Notes: generated by a model from the sequence alone, not told the origin. 64,000 nt of DNA from Prevotella sp. tf2-5 (GCF_900115435.1 NZ_FOWK01000002.1:186001-250000), one strand, 5' to 3'; positions 17,224 through 25,785 are shown, numbered from the stretch's first letter. Numbers and translations: made by a program.

Positions 17224-17272
17224 CTCCCATTTTAATCTTTAATCTTTCATCTTTAATTTTTAATTTTTCTCT
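17224..17272. repeat. Degenerate heptanucleotide tract
   Basis: Units of the TTTAATC, TTTCATC and TTTAATT type lie between the four-helix bundle gene and yidC and include the last codons (KIKN) and stop of yidC. Confidence 0.6.
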
Positions 17273-19130
17273 TCCTCTCCAGCTCAGCCTGTTGCTTCTG
17301 CAAAGCCTCAAGACGGGCGGCAAGACCGCTCTGCTTCTTCGGGTTGTTCTTGTTCTCCTGGTATTTCGCCTCCAGGATGGCAAGCAGTTTCTCATCATCC
17401 GTGGTCTTGCGGAGCGTCCACATGATGGCGGCAGAGAAGAACAGGGAGATGAAATAGTAGAAGTTCAGACCTGACGAGTAGTCGTTGAAGATGAAGAAGA
17501 ACATCAGCGGCATGATATACATCATCCATTGCATCATCTTCATCTGCTCAGCCTGTGCCCCGATCATCTGGTCTTTCTGCTGACGCATGGAGATCCATGT
17601 GTAGATAAGCTGGGCGGCACAGAACAGGATACAGGTCAGTGACAGGTGGTCACCGATGCCCCAGATATTATTCGTCCATTCAATGATGGGATCGTAGGTC
17701 GAGAGGTCGTCCATCCACAGGAAACTCTCTCCACGCAACTGGATGGCATTAGGCACAAACCAGAACATGGCGATCCAGATAGGCATCTGGATAAGCATAG
17801 GCAGACAGCCGCCCATAGGACTGACACCATATTTCGAGTAAAGCGACATCATCTCCTGTTGTTTCTTCATCTGGTCCTCCGGCTTGTCATATTGCTTGGT
17901 GGCAGCCTCGAGTTTGGGTTTGAGGACACGCATCTTGGCACTTGACATATAGCTCTTCTTCACCATGGGGTAGGTGATGACCTTCAGCAAGATGGTGATG
18001 AGGATGAGGACGATACCCATGCTGAGTCCGAAACTGGCGAGCCAGTCGAAGACATACAGTGTGAACCAGCGGTTGATGAGACGGAATAGCCACCAGCCGA
18101 GGTTGACTAGTTGCTCAAGGTCGAGGTCTTTGCCAAACTGGCTTTGCTGCTCGACATCCTGTATCAGTCGGAAGTTGTTAGGACCGATATACATCTCAAA
18201 CTCAGAGGGCTTTGCTCCTGTAGGGTCGAAAGCGGTCTTGAGCTTGGCGTCAAAATGCTTCAGGTAACCCGTGCCTTTCTCGTCGAGGGTACTGATGAGG
18301 TTGGCGTTCTTGGCGAAGTTGTCCTTTGAGATGAGGGCAATACTGAAGAACTGGTTGCGGAAAGCCACCCAGTCGAGCTCTTCCTCGATGGTCTCGTTCT
18401 CATCGGATGCCTCCGACAGATTGTCGGTGTCTCCATCCTTGGCTTCTTTATAGAATATAGAGGTATAGCGGTTCTCGAAGGAGTAGCCTTTCTCATGCTG
18501 GCGACAATGGTCTGTCCATTCTATCTCCATCTCCTTATAGGAGGGAGCGAAGGCGTTGGCAAGTCCTTTCGCCTGCAGGGAGAAGCCCAGCATATAGTCC
18601 TTACCCAGACGGTATTTCAGGATGACCTGTCCGCCATTGCCTGCTGTTGCCGTCATCGTCACTGTAGAGTCACTCTGCTCTGAAGGGGTGAAATACAAGT
18701 CGCTGGTGACGATATTATCCTGTTTACCGGTCAGCAGGAAGTTCAGGCTTTGGTCTTTCTCGTCGAAAAGTGTGAGGTCTTTGTCTTCGTTAAGATCCTT
18801 ATAACCAATGATTTTCGCTTTTTTGATAATGCCTCCCTTTGAGTCAAGGGTAAGCTCCAGCTTGCCGTTCTTCAGTACCACTTGCTGGGAGGTACCGTTG
18901 AGTGCCTGATAGAAGAGGGCGGAGGAATCTGTCTTGGCAATTTCTTCCTGCTCCTGCTTCTTCTCTGCTTGTTGCTGGGCAGCCTTTTTAGCACTTTCCT
19001 GTTGGACGGCAGCAATGGAATCTTGTAGTCGTGCGGCTTCAATATCCTCCTTCGACGGACTGTTATACCAACTGAATCCAATCAGTACCAGTGCGATGAG
19101 GACGAAACCGATAATAGTGTCTCTATTCAT
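17253..19130 (-). CDS. yidC: YidC membrane protein insertase
   Basis: A 625-residue YidC, which inserts membrane proteins into the inner membrane alone or with SecYEG. It has the Gram-negative layout: an N-terminal transmembrane helix ('DTIIGFVLIALVLIGFSWY'), a large periplasmic domain (about residues 40-350, 'VVLKNGKLELTLDSKGGII'), then the conserved five-helix core ('FGLSMGIVLILITILLKVITYPM', 'GGCLPMLIQMPIWIAMFWF', 'MMYIMPLMFFFIFNDYSSGLNFYYFISL'). The basic tail (KQQAELERKRKIKN) ends inside a heptad tract. A minus-strand -7 box at 19170-19178 lies about 40 nt upstream, embedded in a promoter block also found before aspS. Confidence 0.97.
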   Translation of the reverse strand: MNRDTIIGFVLIALVLIGFSWYNSPSKEDIEAARLQDSIAAVQQESAKKAAQQQAEKKQEQEEIAKTDSSALFYQALNGTSQQVVLKNGKLELTLDSKGGIIKKAKIIGYKDLNEDKDLTLFDEKDQSLNFLLTGKQDNIVTSDLYFTPSEQSDSTVTMTATAGNGGQVILKYRLGKDYMLGFSLQAKGLANAFAPSYKEMEIEWTDHCRQHEKGYSFENRYTSIFYKEAKDGDTDNLSEASDENETIEEELDWVAFRNQFFSIALISKDNFAKNANLISTLDEKGTGYLKHFDAKLKTAFDPTGAKPSEFEMYIGPNNFRLIQDVEQQSQFGKDLDLEQLVNLGWWLFRLINRWFTLYVFDWLASFGLSMGIVLILITILLKVITYPMVKKSYMSSAKMRVLKPKLEAATKQYDKPEDQMKKQQEMMSLYSKYGVSPMGGCLPMLIQMPIWIAMFWFVPNAIQLRGESFLWMDDLSTYDPIIEWTNNIWGIGDHLSLTCILFCAAQLIYTWISMRQQKDQMIGAQAEQMKMMQWMMYIMPLMFFFIFNDYSSGLNFYYFISLFFSAAIMWTLRKTTDDEKLLAILEAKYQENKNNPKKQSGLAARLEALQKQQAELERKRKIKN

Positions 19131-19169
19131 ATTTAATTATTTATTTTGTTCTGATTTCGCATACAAGGT

Positions 19170-19178
19170 GCAAAGGTA
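19170..19178 (-). promoter_or_regulatory. -7 box TACCTTTGC of yidC
   Basis: Lies 39 nt upstream of the yidC ATG. The 25 bases 19171-19195 are identical (reverse strand) to 21124-21148 before aspS. A second TACCTTTG lies farther upstream on the same strand at 19247-19254. Confidence 0.7.
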
Positions 19179-19298
19179 GTGCAAATCGAGCGAAAAACCA
19201 AATTTATTTGAGATTTTCCGAGGTGAAGCCTACTTTCGATATTAGTCAAAGGTACAAAGAAAAAATGAGATTCGTGTTTTAACTTCAATGTTTTTTCG

Positions 19299-19307
19299 TA
19301 TCTTTGC
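19299..19307 (+). promoter_or_regulatory. -7 box TATCTTTGC of the DUF3078 gene
   Basis: Lies 16 nt before the ATG at 19324. This box overlaps a longer open frame starting at 19288 and therefore decides the start in favour of 19324. Confidence 0.7.
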
Positions 19308-19323
19308 ACTCAAATTCGATGAA

Positions 19324-20604
19324 ATGATGAAATACAGATATTTATTCTTATATGTGATGGCGATGCTGGTGGCTCCAAGTGCCAGTGCCCAGAAGAGTCA
19401 GCGTCAGCAGATACTGAACGAGTTGAAGGGCTATGTGGACTCTATTCAGGTGCTGCGCCACCAACTGGACTCCATCCAGCAGTTGAATGACTCATTACGT
19501 AAGGAGACGGTCGATGGGCGGTATTATCGTCTGTTCGCGCCTCCCACCTTCTACCACTCGGGTGCCAACAAGGTGTTGTCGCTCCATCCTCAGACGGGGG
19601 ATGAGGTGACGGATGCCATCGATGAGGCGATGATGGGTCTCTATATGCGCCGTCCTGACTTGGTGCAGAGCACGGAGAGCCAGTTGCGGAAGGTGGGTAC
19701 TGTGCGTGAGGATGTCAACCAGGAGGTGAAACAGAGTGTGGAACTGGTGGAGCATGTGGATCCTGTGCCTGTCGAGCCGGAGGTGGTGCCGACAGGTATC
19801 GTGGTCACCAAACCGAATTTCTGGAAGTTCAAGGGCGACGGCTTCCTGCAGTTCCTCCAGAACTACGTGACGGGCAACTGGTATAAGGGTGGTGAGAGCA
19901 ACTACTCTGCGGTGGGTGCTGTGACGCTGGAACTGAACTATAACGACAAGGATAAGTACCTCTTTGAGAATAAGCTGGAGATGAAACTGGGTTTCCAGAC
20001 GTCTCGCTCTGATACCGTGCATAAGTTCAAGACTAACAACGACTTGTTGCGTCTGACCAGCAAACTGGGTATCCAGGCTTCCAAGAAATGGTATTACAGC
20101 TTGCAGCTGCTTGCCTACACGCAGTTTGCCAAGGGCTTAAAAGCGAACGATGAGTTTGTGTATTCTGATATCGTCTCTCCCCTGGACGTGAATGTCGGTC
20201 TTGGTATGGAGTATAAGGTGAATGCCCTGAAGGGCAGACTGACGGGTACACTGAACTTCCTGCCGCTGGCGTATAACCTCCGTTATGTGGGACGTACCAC
20301 CTTGTTTGAGAAGAACGGTATGGATGGTCGTCATACCAAGCATGAGTTTGGTGCGCAGTTTACGGGTGATCTCCAGTGGAAAATCATTGACCAGATTACG
20401 TGGAAGACGCGTCTGTATGCCTATACTTCCTATAAGCGTGCCTTGATAGAGTGGGAAAACCAGATAGAGTTCAAGGTGACGAAATATATCTCCGCCAACC
20501 TGTTCCTGTATCCTCGCTTCGACGATGCGGCGACAAGGGATGAAGACAATGGTTACTTCCAGTTTATGGAATACAGCTCCTTGGGTTTGAGTTATAGTTT
20601 CTAG
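19324..20604 (+). CDS. DUF3078 outer-membrane protein
   Basis: About 426 residues: a signal peptide (MMKYRYLFLY...ASAQ), a coiled-coil-like stretch ('ILNELKGYVDSIQVLRHQLDSIQQLNDSLRK' region), and a C-terminal beta-barrel with strands such as 'NWYKGGESNYSAVGAVTLELNYN', 'FENKLEMKLGFQ', 'WYYSLQLLAYTQF' and the closing 'LGLSYSF'. The 'KFWKFKGDG...NWYKGG' region is characteristic of DUF3078 in Bacteroidota. It should lie in the outer membrane with a periplasmic N-terminal helix; the role is unknown. The start is chosen downstream of the -7 box; a tandem ATG at 19327 is equally possible. It converges on the DUF1573 gene with three bases between stops. Confidence 0.8.
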   Translation: MMKYRYLFLYVMAMLVAPSASAQKSQRQQILNELKGYVDSIQVLRHQLDSIQQLNDSLRKETVDGRYYRLFAPPTFYHSGANKVLSLHPQTGDEVTDAIDEAMMGLYMRRPDLVQSTESQLRKVGTVREDVNQEVKQSVELVEHVDPVPVEPEVVPTGIVVTKPNFWKFKGDGFLQFLQNYVTGNWYKGGESNYSAVGAVTLELNYNDKDKYLFENKLEMKLGFQTSRSDTVHKFKTNNDLLRLTSKLGIQASKKWYYSLQLLAYTQFAKGLKANDEFVYSDIVSPLDVNVGLGMEYKVNALKGRLTGTLNFLPLAYNLRYVGRTTLFEKNGMDGRHTKHEFGAQFTGDLQWKIIDQITWKTRLYAYTSYKRALIEWENQIEFKVTKYISANLFLYPRFDDAATRDEDNGYFQFMEYSSLGLSYSF

Positions 20605-20607
20605 TCT

Positions 20608-20997
20608 TTACTTCGCTTCCGTCATGTCTCCCTCAATATAGAGTCGTGTCATCTCCACAGCACCATTGGTGCGTACAGTGATAGACTTCTTGAAGTGTCC
20701 GGGGAACTTACCCGTTCCGTTATAAGTCACCTTGATCTCGCCCTTCTCTCCGGGCTGTACGGGAGTCTTGGTATACTCAGGTACCGTGCATCCGCAACTT
20801 GCCACAGCCTGGTTGATGACCAAAGGCTGCTCTCCAATATTAGTATAGGTGAACGTACAGGTGACTTTCGGGTCTTTCTCAGAGAAAGTGCCGAAGTTAT
20901 GGGTTGTCTTGTCAAACTTGATCTGAGCAGGCTTCTGTGCCATCACTGCCGTCATGCCACATACCAGCATCAGGGTCATTAAAATTATCTTTTTCAT
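20608..20997 (-). CDS. DUF1573 exported protein
   Basis: A 129-residue protein with a signal peptide ending AVMAQ and one immunoglobulin-like DUF1573 domain: 'IKFDKTTHNFGTFSEKDPKVTCTF', 'GEQPLVINQAVASCGCTVPEY', 'PGEKGEIKVTYN'. The conserved CGC motif of the family is present. DUF1573 proteins are very common in Bacteroidota envelopes, but their role is undefined. A -7 box 30 nt upstream drives it alone. Confidence 0.9.
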   Translation of the reverse strand: MKKIILMTLMLVCGMTAVMAQKPAQIKFDKTTHNFGTFSEKDPKVTCTFTYTNIGEQPLVINQAVASCGCTVPEYTKTPVQPGEKGEIKVTYNGTGKFPGHFKKSITVRTNGAVEMTRLYIEGDMTEAK

Positions 20998-21027
20998 ATT
21001 CCTTCTTTTTTGTTATCAAAAATCCAT

Positions 21028-21036
21028 GCAAAAGTA
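21028..21036 (-). promoter_or_regulatory. -7 box TACTTTTGC of the DUF1573 gene
   Basis: Minus-strand TAnnTTTGC match 30 nt upstream of the ATG at 20997. Confidence 0.6.
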
Positions 21037-21140
21037 AGCCTTTTCCTCCACATTTGTATCATTTGAGGTTTGATTTTTAATAATTTTCACTTAATAAAAT
21101 CAAATACTCAAAAAATTTTGGTGTTTCGCTCGATTTGCAC

Positions 21141-21149
21141 TACCTTTGA
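21141..21149 (+). promoter_or_regulatory. Upstream -7 box of aspS (TACCTTTG)
   Basis: Sits at the end of a 25-nt block (21124-21148) that is identical to the block upstream of yidC. It is followed by an inverted CTTCGGTCGAAG. Confidence 0.55.
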
Positions 21150-21221
21150 CCTTCGGTCGAAGGTACTCGCATTCGAAAGAAAAAATAAATGGATTTATTT
21201 TGTTCTTTACTCACTTATTCG

Positions 21222-21230
21222 TACCTTTGC
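21222..21230 (+). promoter_or_regulatory. Proximal -7 box TACCTTTGC of aspS
   Basis: Lies 26 nt before the chosen aspS ATG at 21257. The 24 bases 21206-21229 recur with one mismatch at 38053-38076 before the FkbH-like gene. Confidence 0.65.
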
Positions 21231-21256
21231 ATGCAATTTCAAACATATATTATAAT

Positions 21257-23017
21257 ATGTATAGGACAAAAACATGTGGTGAGCTGAGGCTCACAGATGC
21301 CGGACAGGTGGTGACACTTGCCGGATGGGTGCAGAAAACCCGTAAGATGGGAGGTATGACATTTGTGGACTTGCGTGACCGCTATGGTATCACCCAGTTG
21401 GTGTTCGACGAGTCGAAGGATGCCGCCCTCTGCGAGCGTGCCAATAAGTTGGGACGTGAGTGGTGTATTCAGGTCAAGGGCGTGGTCAACGAGCGTCAGA
21501 GTAAGAACATGAATATTCCGACAGGAGAGATTGAGATCATCGCACAGGAACTGAATGTGCTGAGCGAGAGTCTGACACCTCCCTTCACGATAGAGGATAA
21601 TACGGACGGTGGTGACGATATCCGTATGAAGTATCGTTATCTGGACTTGCGCCGTTCTTGTGTTCGTAAGAACTTGGAACTGCGTCACCGTATGACGATC
21701 CTGATCCGTAACTTCCTCGACAACAAGAACTTCATTGAGGTGGAGACACCTATTCTGATTGGTTCTACCCCAGAGGGCGCCCGTGACTTCGTGGTACCTT
21801 CCCGTATGAATCCTGGACAGTTCTATGCACTGCCCCAGAGTCCGCAGACCCTGAAGCAGTTGTTGATGGTGTCTGGCTTCGACCGTTATTTCCAGATTGC
21901 CAAGTGTTTCCGTGATGAGGACCTGCGTGCTGACCGTCAGCCGGAGTTCACACAGATCGACTGTGAGATGTCGTTTGCCGACCAGGAGGATGTGCTGGAG
22001 ATCTTCGAGGACCTCGCCCGCCATTTGTTTAAAGAGGTGCGTGGCGTGGAGCTACCTAAGTTGCAGCGTATGACGTGGCATGAGGCGATGCATCGCTTTG
22101 GTTCTGATAAACCTGATCTTCGCTTCGGTATGGAGTTCGTGGAACTGATGGATGTGCTGAAGGGCACAGGTACGTTCCCTGTCTTCAACGAGGCTGAGTA
22201 TATCGGTGGCATCGTGGTTCCTGGCTGTGCTGACTATACCCGCAAGCAACTCGACCAGTTGACGGACTTTGTGAAGCGTCCGCAGGTGGGTGCCAAGGGC
22301 TTGGTATATGTGAAGTTCAATACCGATGGCACTGTCAAGTCTTCTGTGGATAAGTTCTATACCCCTGAGGTATGGCAGCAACTGAAGGAGAAGACGGGTG
22401 CCAAGGATGGTGACCTCGTGCTGATCCTCAGTGGTGACAAAGCGAATAAGACACGTATACAGCTCTGTACGTTGCGTCTGGAGATGGGTGACCGTCTGGG
22501 TTTGCGCGACAAGGATAAGTTTGTATGCCTGTGGATTGTCGACTTCCCATTGTTTGAGTGGAGTGACGAGGAACAGCGTCTGATGGCTACGCACCATCCG
22601 TTCACCTTGCCGAATCCTGATGATATCCCCTTGCTCGATACGGCTCCAGAGAAGGTACGTGCCGTTGCCTATGACTTCGTATGTAATGGCGTTGAGGTCG
22701 GCGGTGGCTCCCTCCGTATCCATGATGGCAAGTTGCAGGAGAAGATGTTCCAGATCCTGGGCTTCACCCCGGAGCGTGCTATGGCACAGTTCGGCTTCCT
22801 CATCAATGCCTTTAAGTATGGAGCACCTCCTCACGCTGGTCTTGCCTTTGGTCTCGACCGTTTCGTGAGCTTGATGGCAGGACTCGATTCTATCCGTGAC
22901 TGTATCGCCTTCCCGAAGAACAATTCGGGTCGTGATGTGATGCTCGACGCACCAGGCGAATTAGACGCTAAACAGTTGGAAGAGTTGCAGTTACGTCTTG
23001 ACTTACATCAAGAATAA
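21257..23017 (+). CDS. aspS: Aspartyl-tRNA synthetase
   Basis: A 586-residue bacterial-type AspRS that charges tRNA(Asp). The N-terminal OB-fold reads '[45 protein letters not shown]'. Class II motif 2 is seen in '[29 protein letters not shown]'. The bacterial GAD-type insert lies around residues 285-420, and motif 3 is in '[15 protein letters not shown]'. The start MYRTKTC is chosen because the frame open farther upstream (from 21146) would run through the proximal -7 box. Two tandem promoter boxes suggest constitutive, strong expression. Confidence 0.97.
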   Translation: MYRTKTCGELRLTDAGQVVTLAGWVQKTRKMGGMTFVDLRDRYGITQLVFDESKDAALCERANKLGREWCIQVKGVVNERQSKNMNIPTGEIEIIAQELNVLSESLTPPFTIEDNTDGGDDIRMKYRYLDLRRSCVRKNLELRHRMTILIRNFLDNKNFIEVETPILIGSTPEGARDFVVPSRMNPGQFYALPQSPQTLKQLLMVSGFDRYFQIAKCFRDEDLRADRQPEFTQIDCEMSFADQEDVLEIFEDLARHLFKEVRGVELPKLQRMTWHEAMHRFGSDKPDLRFGMEFVELMDVLKGTGTFPVFNEAEYIGGIVVPGCADYTRKQLDQLTDFVKRPQVGAKGLVYVKFNTDGTVKSSVDKFYTPEVWQQLKEKTGAKDGDLVLILSGDKANKTRIQLCTLRLEMGDRLGLRDKDKFVCLWIVDFPLFEWSDEEQRLMATHHPFTLPNPDDIPLLDTAPEKVRAVAYDFVCNGVEVGGGSLRIHDGKLQEKMFQILGFTPERAMAQFGFLINAFKYGAPPHAGLAFGLDRFVSLMAGLDSIRDCIAFPKNNSGRDVMLDAPGELDAKQLEELQLRLDLHQE

Positions 23018-23072
23018 TTAAAAAATCATAAAAAATACGCTGTGCACGGCAACAAGGAATATTTATTATTCC

Positions 23073-23081
23073 TAATTTTGC
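23073..23081 (+). promoter_or_regulatory. -7 box TAATTTTGC of the histone-like gene
   Basis: TAnnTTTGC match 57 nt upstream of the ATG at 23139. Confidence 0.65.
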
Positions 23082-23138
23082 ACTCGCAAAGAAGAAATTC
23101 TTAAAAGAACATTCAATAGCGTATTAATTATTAAAGTT

Positions 23139-23447
23139 ATGGCAGAAAAGAAAACAACAAAGAAGGCCGCTGCTCCCGCAAAGGCAGCTGAGCCAAAGAA
23201 GGCAGCCGTTAAGAAGGCAGCTGCTCCTAAGAAGGCAGCTAAGGCTGGTGTAGCAGTTAATGCAGAGAATGCAGGTTTCAAGGCTGGTGATGTTTATCAG
23301 GCACTTGCTGCTGCTGAGAAGGCTTTGACCGTTAAAGAAATCGCTAAGGCAGCTAAGATCAGCGAGGAGGAGACTCTGCTCGGTCTGGGTTGGCTCTTCA
23401 AAGAGGGCAAGCTCGCATCTGCTGACGAGAAGATTACACTTGCTTAA
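23139..23447 (+). CDS. Histone H1-like N-terminal tail fused to DUF2582 winged-helix domain
   Basis: A 102-residue protein. The first 40 residues are a Lys/Ala-rich tail with KKAA repeats, like eukaryotic H1 and bacterial Hc1-type tails. Residues 45-102 form a compact winged helix (DUF2582): 'NAGFKAGDVYQALAAAEKALTVKEIAKAAKISEEETLLGLGWLFKEGKL'. It is likely a nucleoid-associated DNA-binding protein. It has its own promoter box and a strong terminator, so it forms a single-gene unit. Family knowledge supports DNA binding; targets are unknown. Confidence 0.85.
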   Translation: MAEKKTTKKAAAPAKAAEPKKAAVKKAAAPKKAAKAGVAVNAENAGFKAGDVYQALAAAEKALTVKEIAKAAKISEEETLLGLGWLFKEGKLASADEKITLA

Positions 23448-23465
23448 TCAAATCAAATGAAGCAT

Positions 23466-23504
23466 AAAAAGGCTGGAGGCTTTAAAGGCTTGCCAGCCTT
23501 TTTT
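23466..23504 (+). terminator. Rho-independent terminator
   Basis: AAAAAGGCTGG pairs with CCAGCCTTTTTT around a GAGGCTTTAAAGGCTTG-type loop that can itself pair. It begins 18 nt after the stop of the DUF2582 gene. Confidence 0.9.
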
Positions 23505-23518
23505 AATTTTTAATTTTT

Positions 23519-23857
23519 TTGACTTACGATCAGCAGATATTGAAAGTACTCACCGAGGCAGGGGAGGGTGGTGTAAGCGTACAGGCGATTGCCAAGCATG
23601 TTTACAACATGAACTGTACCTTCTTCTTCCAACCGGACTATGAGGAAATCCGTACGTATGTCCAACAGTATTTGCTGCGCAACAGCAAGTCTGCACAGTC
23701 CATCATTGAGTCTACTGGCAGACGTGGTTATTATCGCTTGAATACGGAAGGGTCTGCTGATGCCCGCCAGATGATGCTTCAGTTCCGTGAAGAACGGGTA
23801 GAGGAAAAAGAAGAGGAGAAGCCCCAACAGGACCTCTCCCTCAGTCTTTTTGATTAA
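23519..23857 (+). CDS. Conserved hypothetical winged-helix-like protein (TTG start)
   Basis: A 112-residue protein starting 'TYDQQILKVLTEAGEGGVSVQAIAKHVYNMNCTFFF', with a HARE-HTH-like pattern: a first helix, the 'VSVQAIAKHV' helix-turn-helix, then 'YEEIRTYVQQYLLRNSKSAQSIIESTGRRGYYRLN' ending in the wing. An acidic, low-complexity tail follows (EEKEEEKPQQDLSLSLFD). I recall similar proteins in other Bacteroidales starting with M(T/D)YDQQIL. Here the only suitable initiator is TTG at 23519; the upstream frame meets TAA at 23504 and holds no ATG. The start lies 14 nt behind a terminator, leaving no obvious promoter. Possibly a DNA-binding regulator. Confidence 0.7.
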   Translation: MTYDQQILKVLTEAGEGGVSVQAIAKHVYNMNCTFFFQPDYEEIRTYVQQYLLRNSKSAQSIIESTGRRGYYRLNTEGSADARQMMLQFREERVEEKEEEKPQQDLSLSLFD

Positions 23858-23861
23858 CCTC

Positions 23862-23914
23862 ATCCCTCCTACATCATCCATCTATCATCTTACATCTAAC
23901 ATCATCCATCTTCC
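23862..23914. repeat. Degenerate heptanucleotide tract
   Basis: Units CATCATC, CATCTAT, CATCTTA, CATCTAA, CATCATC, CATCTTC follow in phase. The tract encodes the last residues (about [11 protein letters not shown]) and stop of the minus-strand acetyltransferase. Confidence 0.7.
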
Positions 23915-24488
23915 TTGCAGGGACACCTCCCACGATACAGTTGTCGGGTACGTCTTTCGTAACGACAGCACCAGCGGCTACCACCACATGCTTACCGATC
24001 GTCACACCAGGGAGGATAACGGCATTGGCTCCTATCCACACATCATCCCCAATCACAACGGGCTTGGTAGAGATACCTTGTTCGTCTATCCGCAAAGTGG
24101 TGTCTTTGAAATTATGGTTCAGGGCGGTAACGACAATACCTTGGGCAAGGTTCACATGACTGCCGATGGTCACAGGACCGATGATGGTGTTGTGAATACC
24201 GATACGGGTATCGTCACCGATGATGACATCACCCACGGCATTATTGATACAACAGAACGACTCTATCACGCTTCGCTTCCCTAATGAGAAGTTACGATAG
24301 GGCGGGGTGTCCATCCGTACACTTGAATATATCTTGGAACCAGGCCCTCTGCGCTGGTAGAATGGAGCCAGCATCCGGATATACCAACGAGGACGTGCGT
24401 CCCGTTGGTTCATGATGATATAATCCAACCATTTCTTCAGCCTTGGACTGTCTTTCAGCCCCTGTCGTATCGCTTCTTTGTCTTTCAT
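23874..24488 (-). CDS. Hexapeptide-repeat sugar O-acetyltransferase (WcaF/maltose acetyltransferase type)
   Basis: A 204-residue left-handed beta-helix acyltransferase. Hexapeptide repeats run from about residue 75 ('[33 protein letters not shown]') through '[48 protein letters not shown]'. The acetyl-CoA dependent catalytic His is in 'TALNHNF'. It likely O-acetylates a sugar in the polysaccharide made by the downstream genes and marks the left end of that locus. Family members normally end near 'GVPAR(K)I'; here about ten extra residues are encoded by a heptad tract. A -7 box five bases before the ATG predicts a leaderless transcript. Confidence 0.9.
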   Translation of the reverse strand: MKDKEAIRQGLKDSPRLKKWLDYIIMNQRDARPRWYIRMLAPFYQRRGPGSKIYSSVRMDTPPYRNFSLGKRSVIESFCCINNAVGDVIIGDDTRIGIHNTIIGPVTIGSHVNLAQGIVVTALNHNFKDTTLRIDEQGISTKPVVIGDDVWIGANAVILPGVTIGKHVVVAAGAVVTKDVPDNCIVGGVPARKMDDVRCKMIDG

Positions 24489-24493
24489 GTGGA

Positions 24494-24501
24494 CAAAAGT
24501 A
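24494..24501 (-). promoter_or_regulatory. -7 box TACTTTTG of the acetyltransferase gene
   Basis: Five bases separate the box from the ATG at 24488, consistent with leaderless transcription. Confidence 0.55.
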
Positions 24502-24504
24502 ATA

Positions 24505-24537
24505 ATTAATTTTCAATTATCAATTGTCTAATCGACA
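24505..24537. repeat. Degenerate heptanucleotide tract
   Basis: Units TTTTCAA, TTATCAA, TTGTCTA lie in the divergent gap between the acetyltransferase and the first glycosyltransferase. Confidence 0.5.
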
Positions 24538-24576
24538 AAAAATCGCTTTGCTTGCAAAGAATTATCAATTATTTTG

Positions 24577-24585
24577 TATCTTTGC
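24577..24585 (+). promoter_or_regulatory. -7 box TATCTTTGC of the first glycosyltransferase
   Basis: Lies 15 nt before the ATG at 24601 and excludes the longer frame that opens at 24574. Confidence 0.7.
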
Positions 24586-24600
24586 ACAAAATACTACGAA

Positions 24601-25755
24601 ATGAAGATACTTTTCTTAGTCTACCATGGTTTTGAGGATTATAGTGGTATCACAAAAAAGATACACTATCAGGTAAAAGGACTGAAGGAAAACGGTTATG
24701 ATACGCGTCTGTGCTATTATGATTTCTCTCCTGAAGGTCATCGTTGCCGCTATGTGGACGGACAGGTCATTGAGGACTATGGGACAGGAAATTGGGCAGC
24801 AATTCGCCAACGCATGAGTTATGACTGTGTCTATAACTATTGTATTCGTGAGGGAATACAGTTTGTCTATGCCCGCTCTTTTATGAATGCTAACCCTTGG
24901 TTGATTCACTTCTTCAAAAAATTGCATAAGGCAGGTATCCATGCGGTGACGGAGATTCCAACTTATCCTTATGATAAGGAGTTTAAGGAGTTTGGGTGGA
25001 AGACTAAGATAGAACTGAAGATGGACAAGTTGTTCCGTAGAAAGGCATATCATTATATGGATGCAATGGTCACCTTCTCGGATGCCAAAGAAATCTTCGG
25101 ACAGAAAACCATTAATATCAGTAATGGTGTCGACTTCGACAGTATCCCTCTCCATCAGCCATCAGCCATCAGCCATCAGCCATCTTCCCTTCACATGATC
25201 GGTGTCGCCGAAGTCCATCCTTGGCATGCCTTTGACCGTGTGGTGGCTGGTATTGGAGAATATTATAAGAGGTTAGAGGTTAGAGGTGAGAGGTTAAAGA
25301 TGCCTGATGTTTTTTTTCATATAGTGGGCGGAGTGCATCCTTATCATATGAACAATCATTTTATGCCAATCATAGAGAAGTATCATATTCATGATAAGAT
25401 TATTTTCCATGATGTATTGTTTGGTAAAGAATTAGATGACGTATTTAACCAATGTCAATTTGCCATAGGTTCTTTAGGTCGTCATCGTAGTGGTATTACT
25501 GTCATTAAGACATTGAAGAACCGGGAGTATGCTACTCGTGGTATCCCCTTCATCTACAGTGAACAGGATAGTGATTTCGACCATCAACCCTATATCATCA
25601 AGGCACCTGCCGATGAGACGCCGATTGATATCCAACGAATCATCGACTTTATGGCTGATTTTGACATGAAACCCGAGGAGATCCGTAAGACGGTGGAACC
25701 GCTACAATGGAAATACCAGATGAAGAAAGTAGTGGATGCGGTGTTTAAAAATTAA
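24601..25755 (+). CDS. Glycosyltransferase (GT4-like) with two heptanucleotide repeat tracts in the coding sequence
   Basis: About 384 residues, GT-B type. The N-terminus 'MKILFLVYHGFEDYSGITKKIHYQVKGL' has the typical first strand and Gly-rich loop. The C-terminal half contains 'VFFHIVGGVHPYH', 'IIFHDVLFGKELDDVFNQCQFAIGSLGRHRSG' and 'KNREYATRGIPFIYSEQDSDF', where the acidic/nucleotide-sugar site of family 4 lies. It should add a sugar to the lipid-linked polysaccharide repeat unit. Two insertions look foreign: CATCAGC repeated 4.5 times at 25153-25184 (encoding HQPSAIS repeats) and AGAGGTT-type units four times at 25268-25295. Both lie at the domain boundary. Because the unit is 7 nt, a copy change would frameshift the gene. 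Confidence 0.8.
   Translation: MKILFLVYHGFEDYSGITKKIHYQVKGLKENGYDTRLCYYDFSPEGHRCRYVDGQVIEDYGTGNWAAIRQRMSYDCVYNYCIREGIQFVYARSFMNANPWLIHFFKKLHKAGIHAVTEIPTYPYDKEFKEFGWKTKIELKMDKLFRRKAYHYMDAMVTFSDAKEIFGQKTINISNGVDFDSIPLHQPSAISHQPSSLHMIGVAEVHPWHAFDRVVAGIGEYYKRLEVRGERLKMPDVFFHIVGGVHPYHMNNHFMPIIEKYHIHDKIIFHDVLFGKELDDVFNQCQFAIGSLGRHRSGITVIKTLKNREYATRGIPFIYSEQDSDFDHQPYIIKAPADETPIDIQRIIDFMADFDMKPEEIRKTVEPLQWKYQMKKVVDAVFKN
25153..25184 (+). repeat. (CATCAGC)4.5 heptanucleotide repeat inside a glycosyltransferase gene
   Basis: Four perfect CATCAGC units plus CATC. The length of the unit is not a multiple of three, so gain or loss of one unit changes the reading frame. Confidence 0.9.
25268..25295 (+). 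repeat. (AGAGGTT)4 heptanucleotide repeat inside the same gene
   Basis: AGAGGTT, AGAGGTT, AGAGGTG, AGAGGTT in tandem, 84 nt after the first tract and in the same reading frame. Confidence 0.85.
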
Positions 25756-25785
25756 TAAAAACTTGATAGTTCCAATTATTTGTTG

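Noticed and set aside
19288..19323. Earlier start for the DUF3078 gene
   Set aside because: The extension covers the promoter box and would place residues before a clear signal peptide.
21146..21256. Longer N-terminus for aspS
   Set aside because: It spans the proximal promoter box, and AspRS proteins normally begin near [10 protein letters not shown].
23510..23881. Minus-strand 123-codon frame opposite the winged-helix-like gene
   Set aside because: Low-complexity Leu/Phe stretches mirror the acidic tail of the plus-strand protein, which has the family-like pattern.
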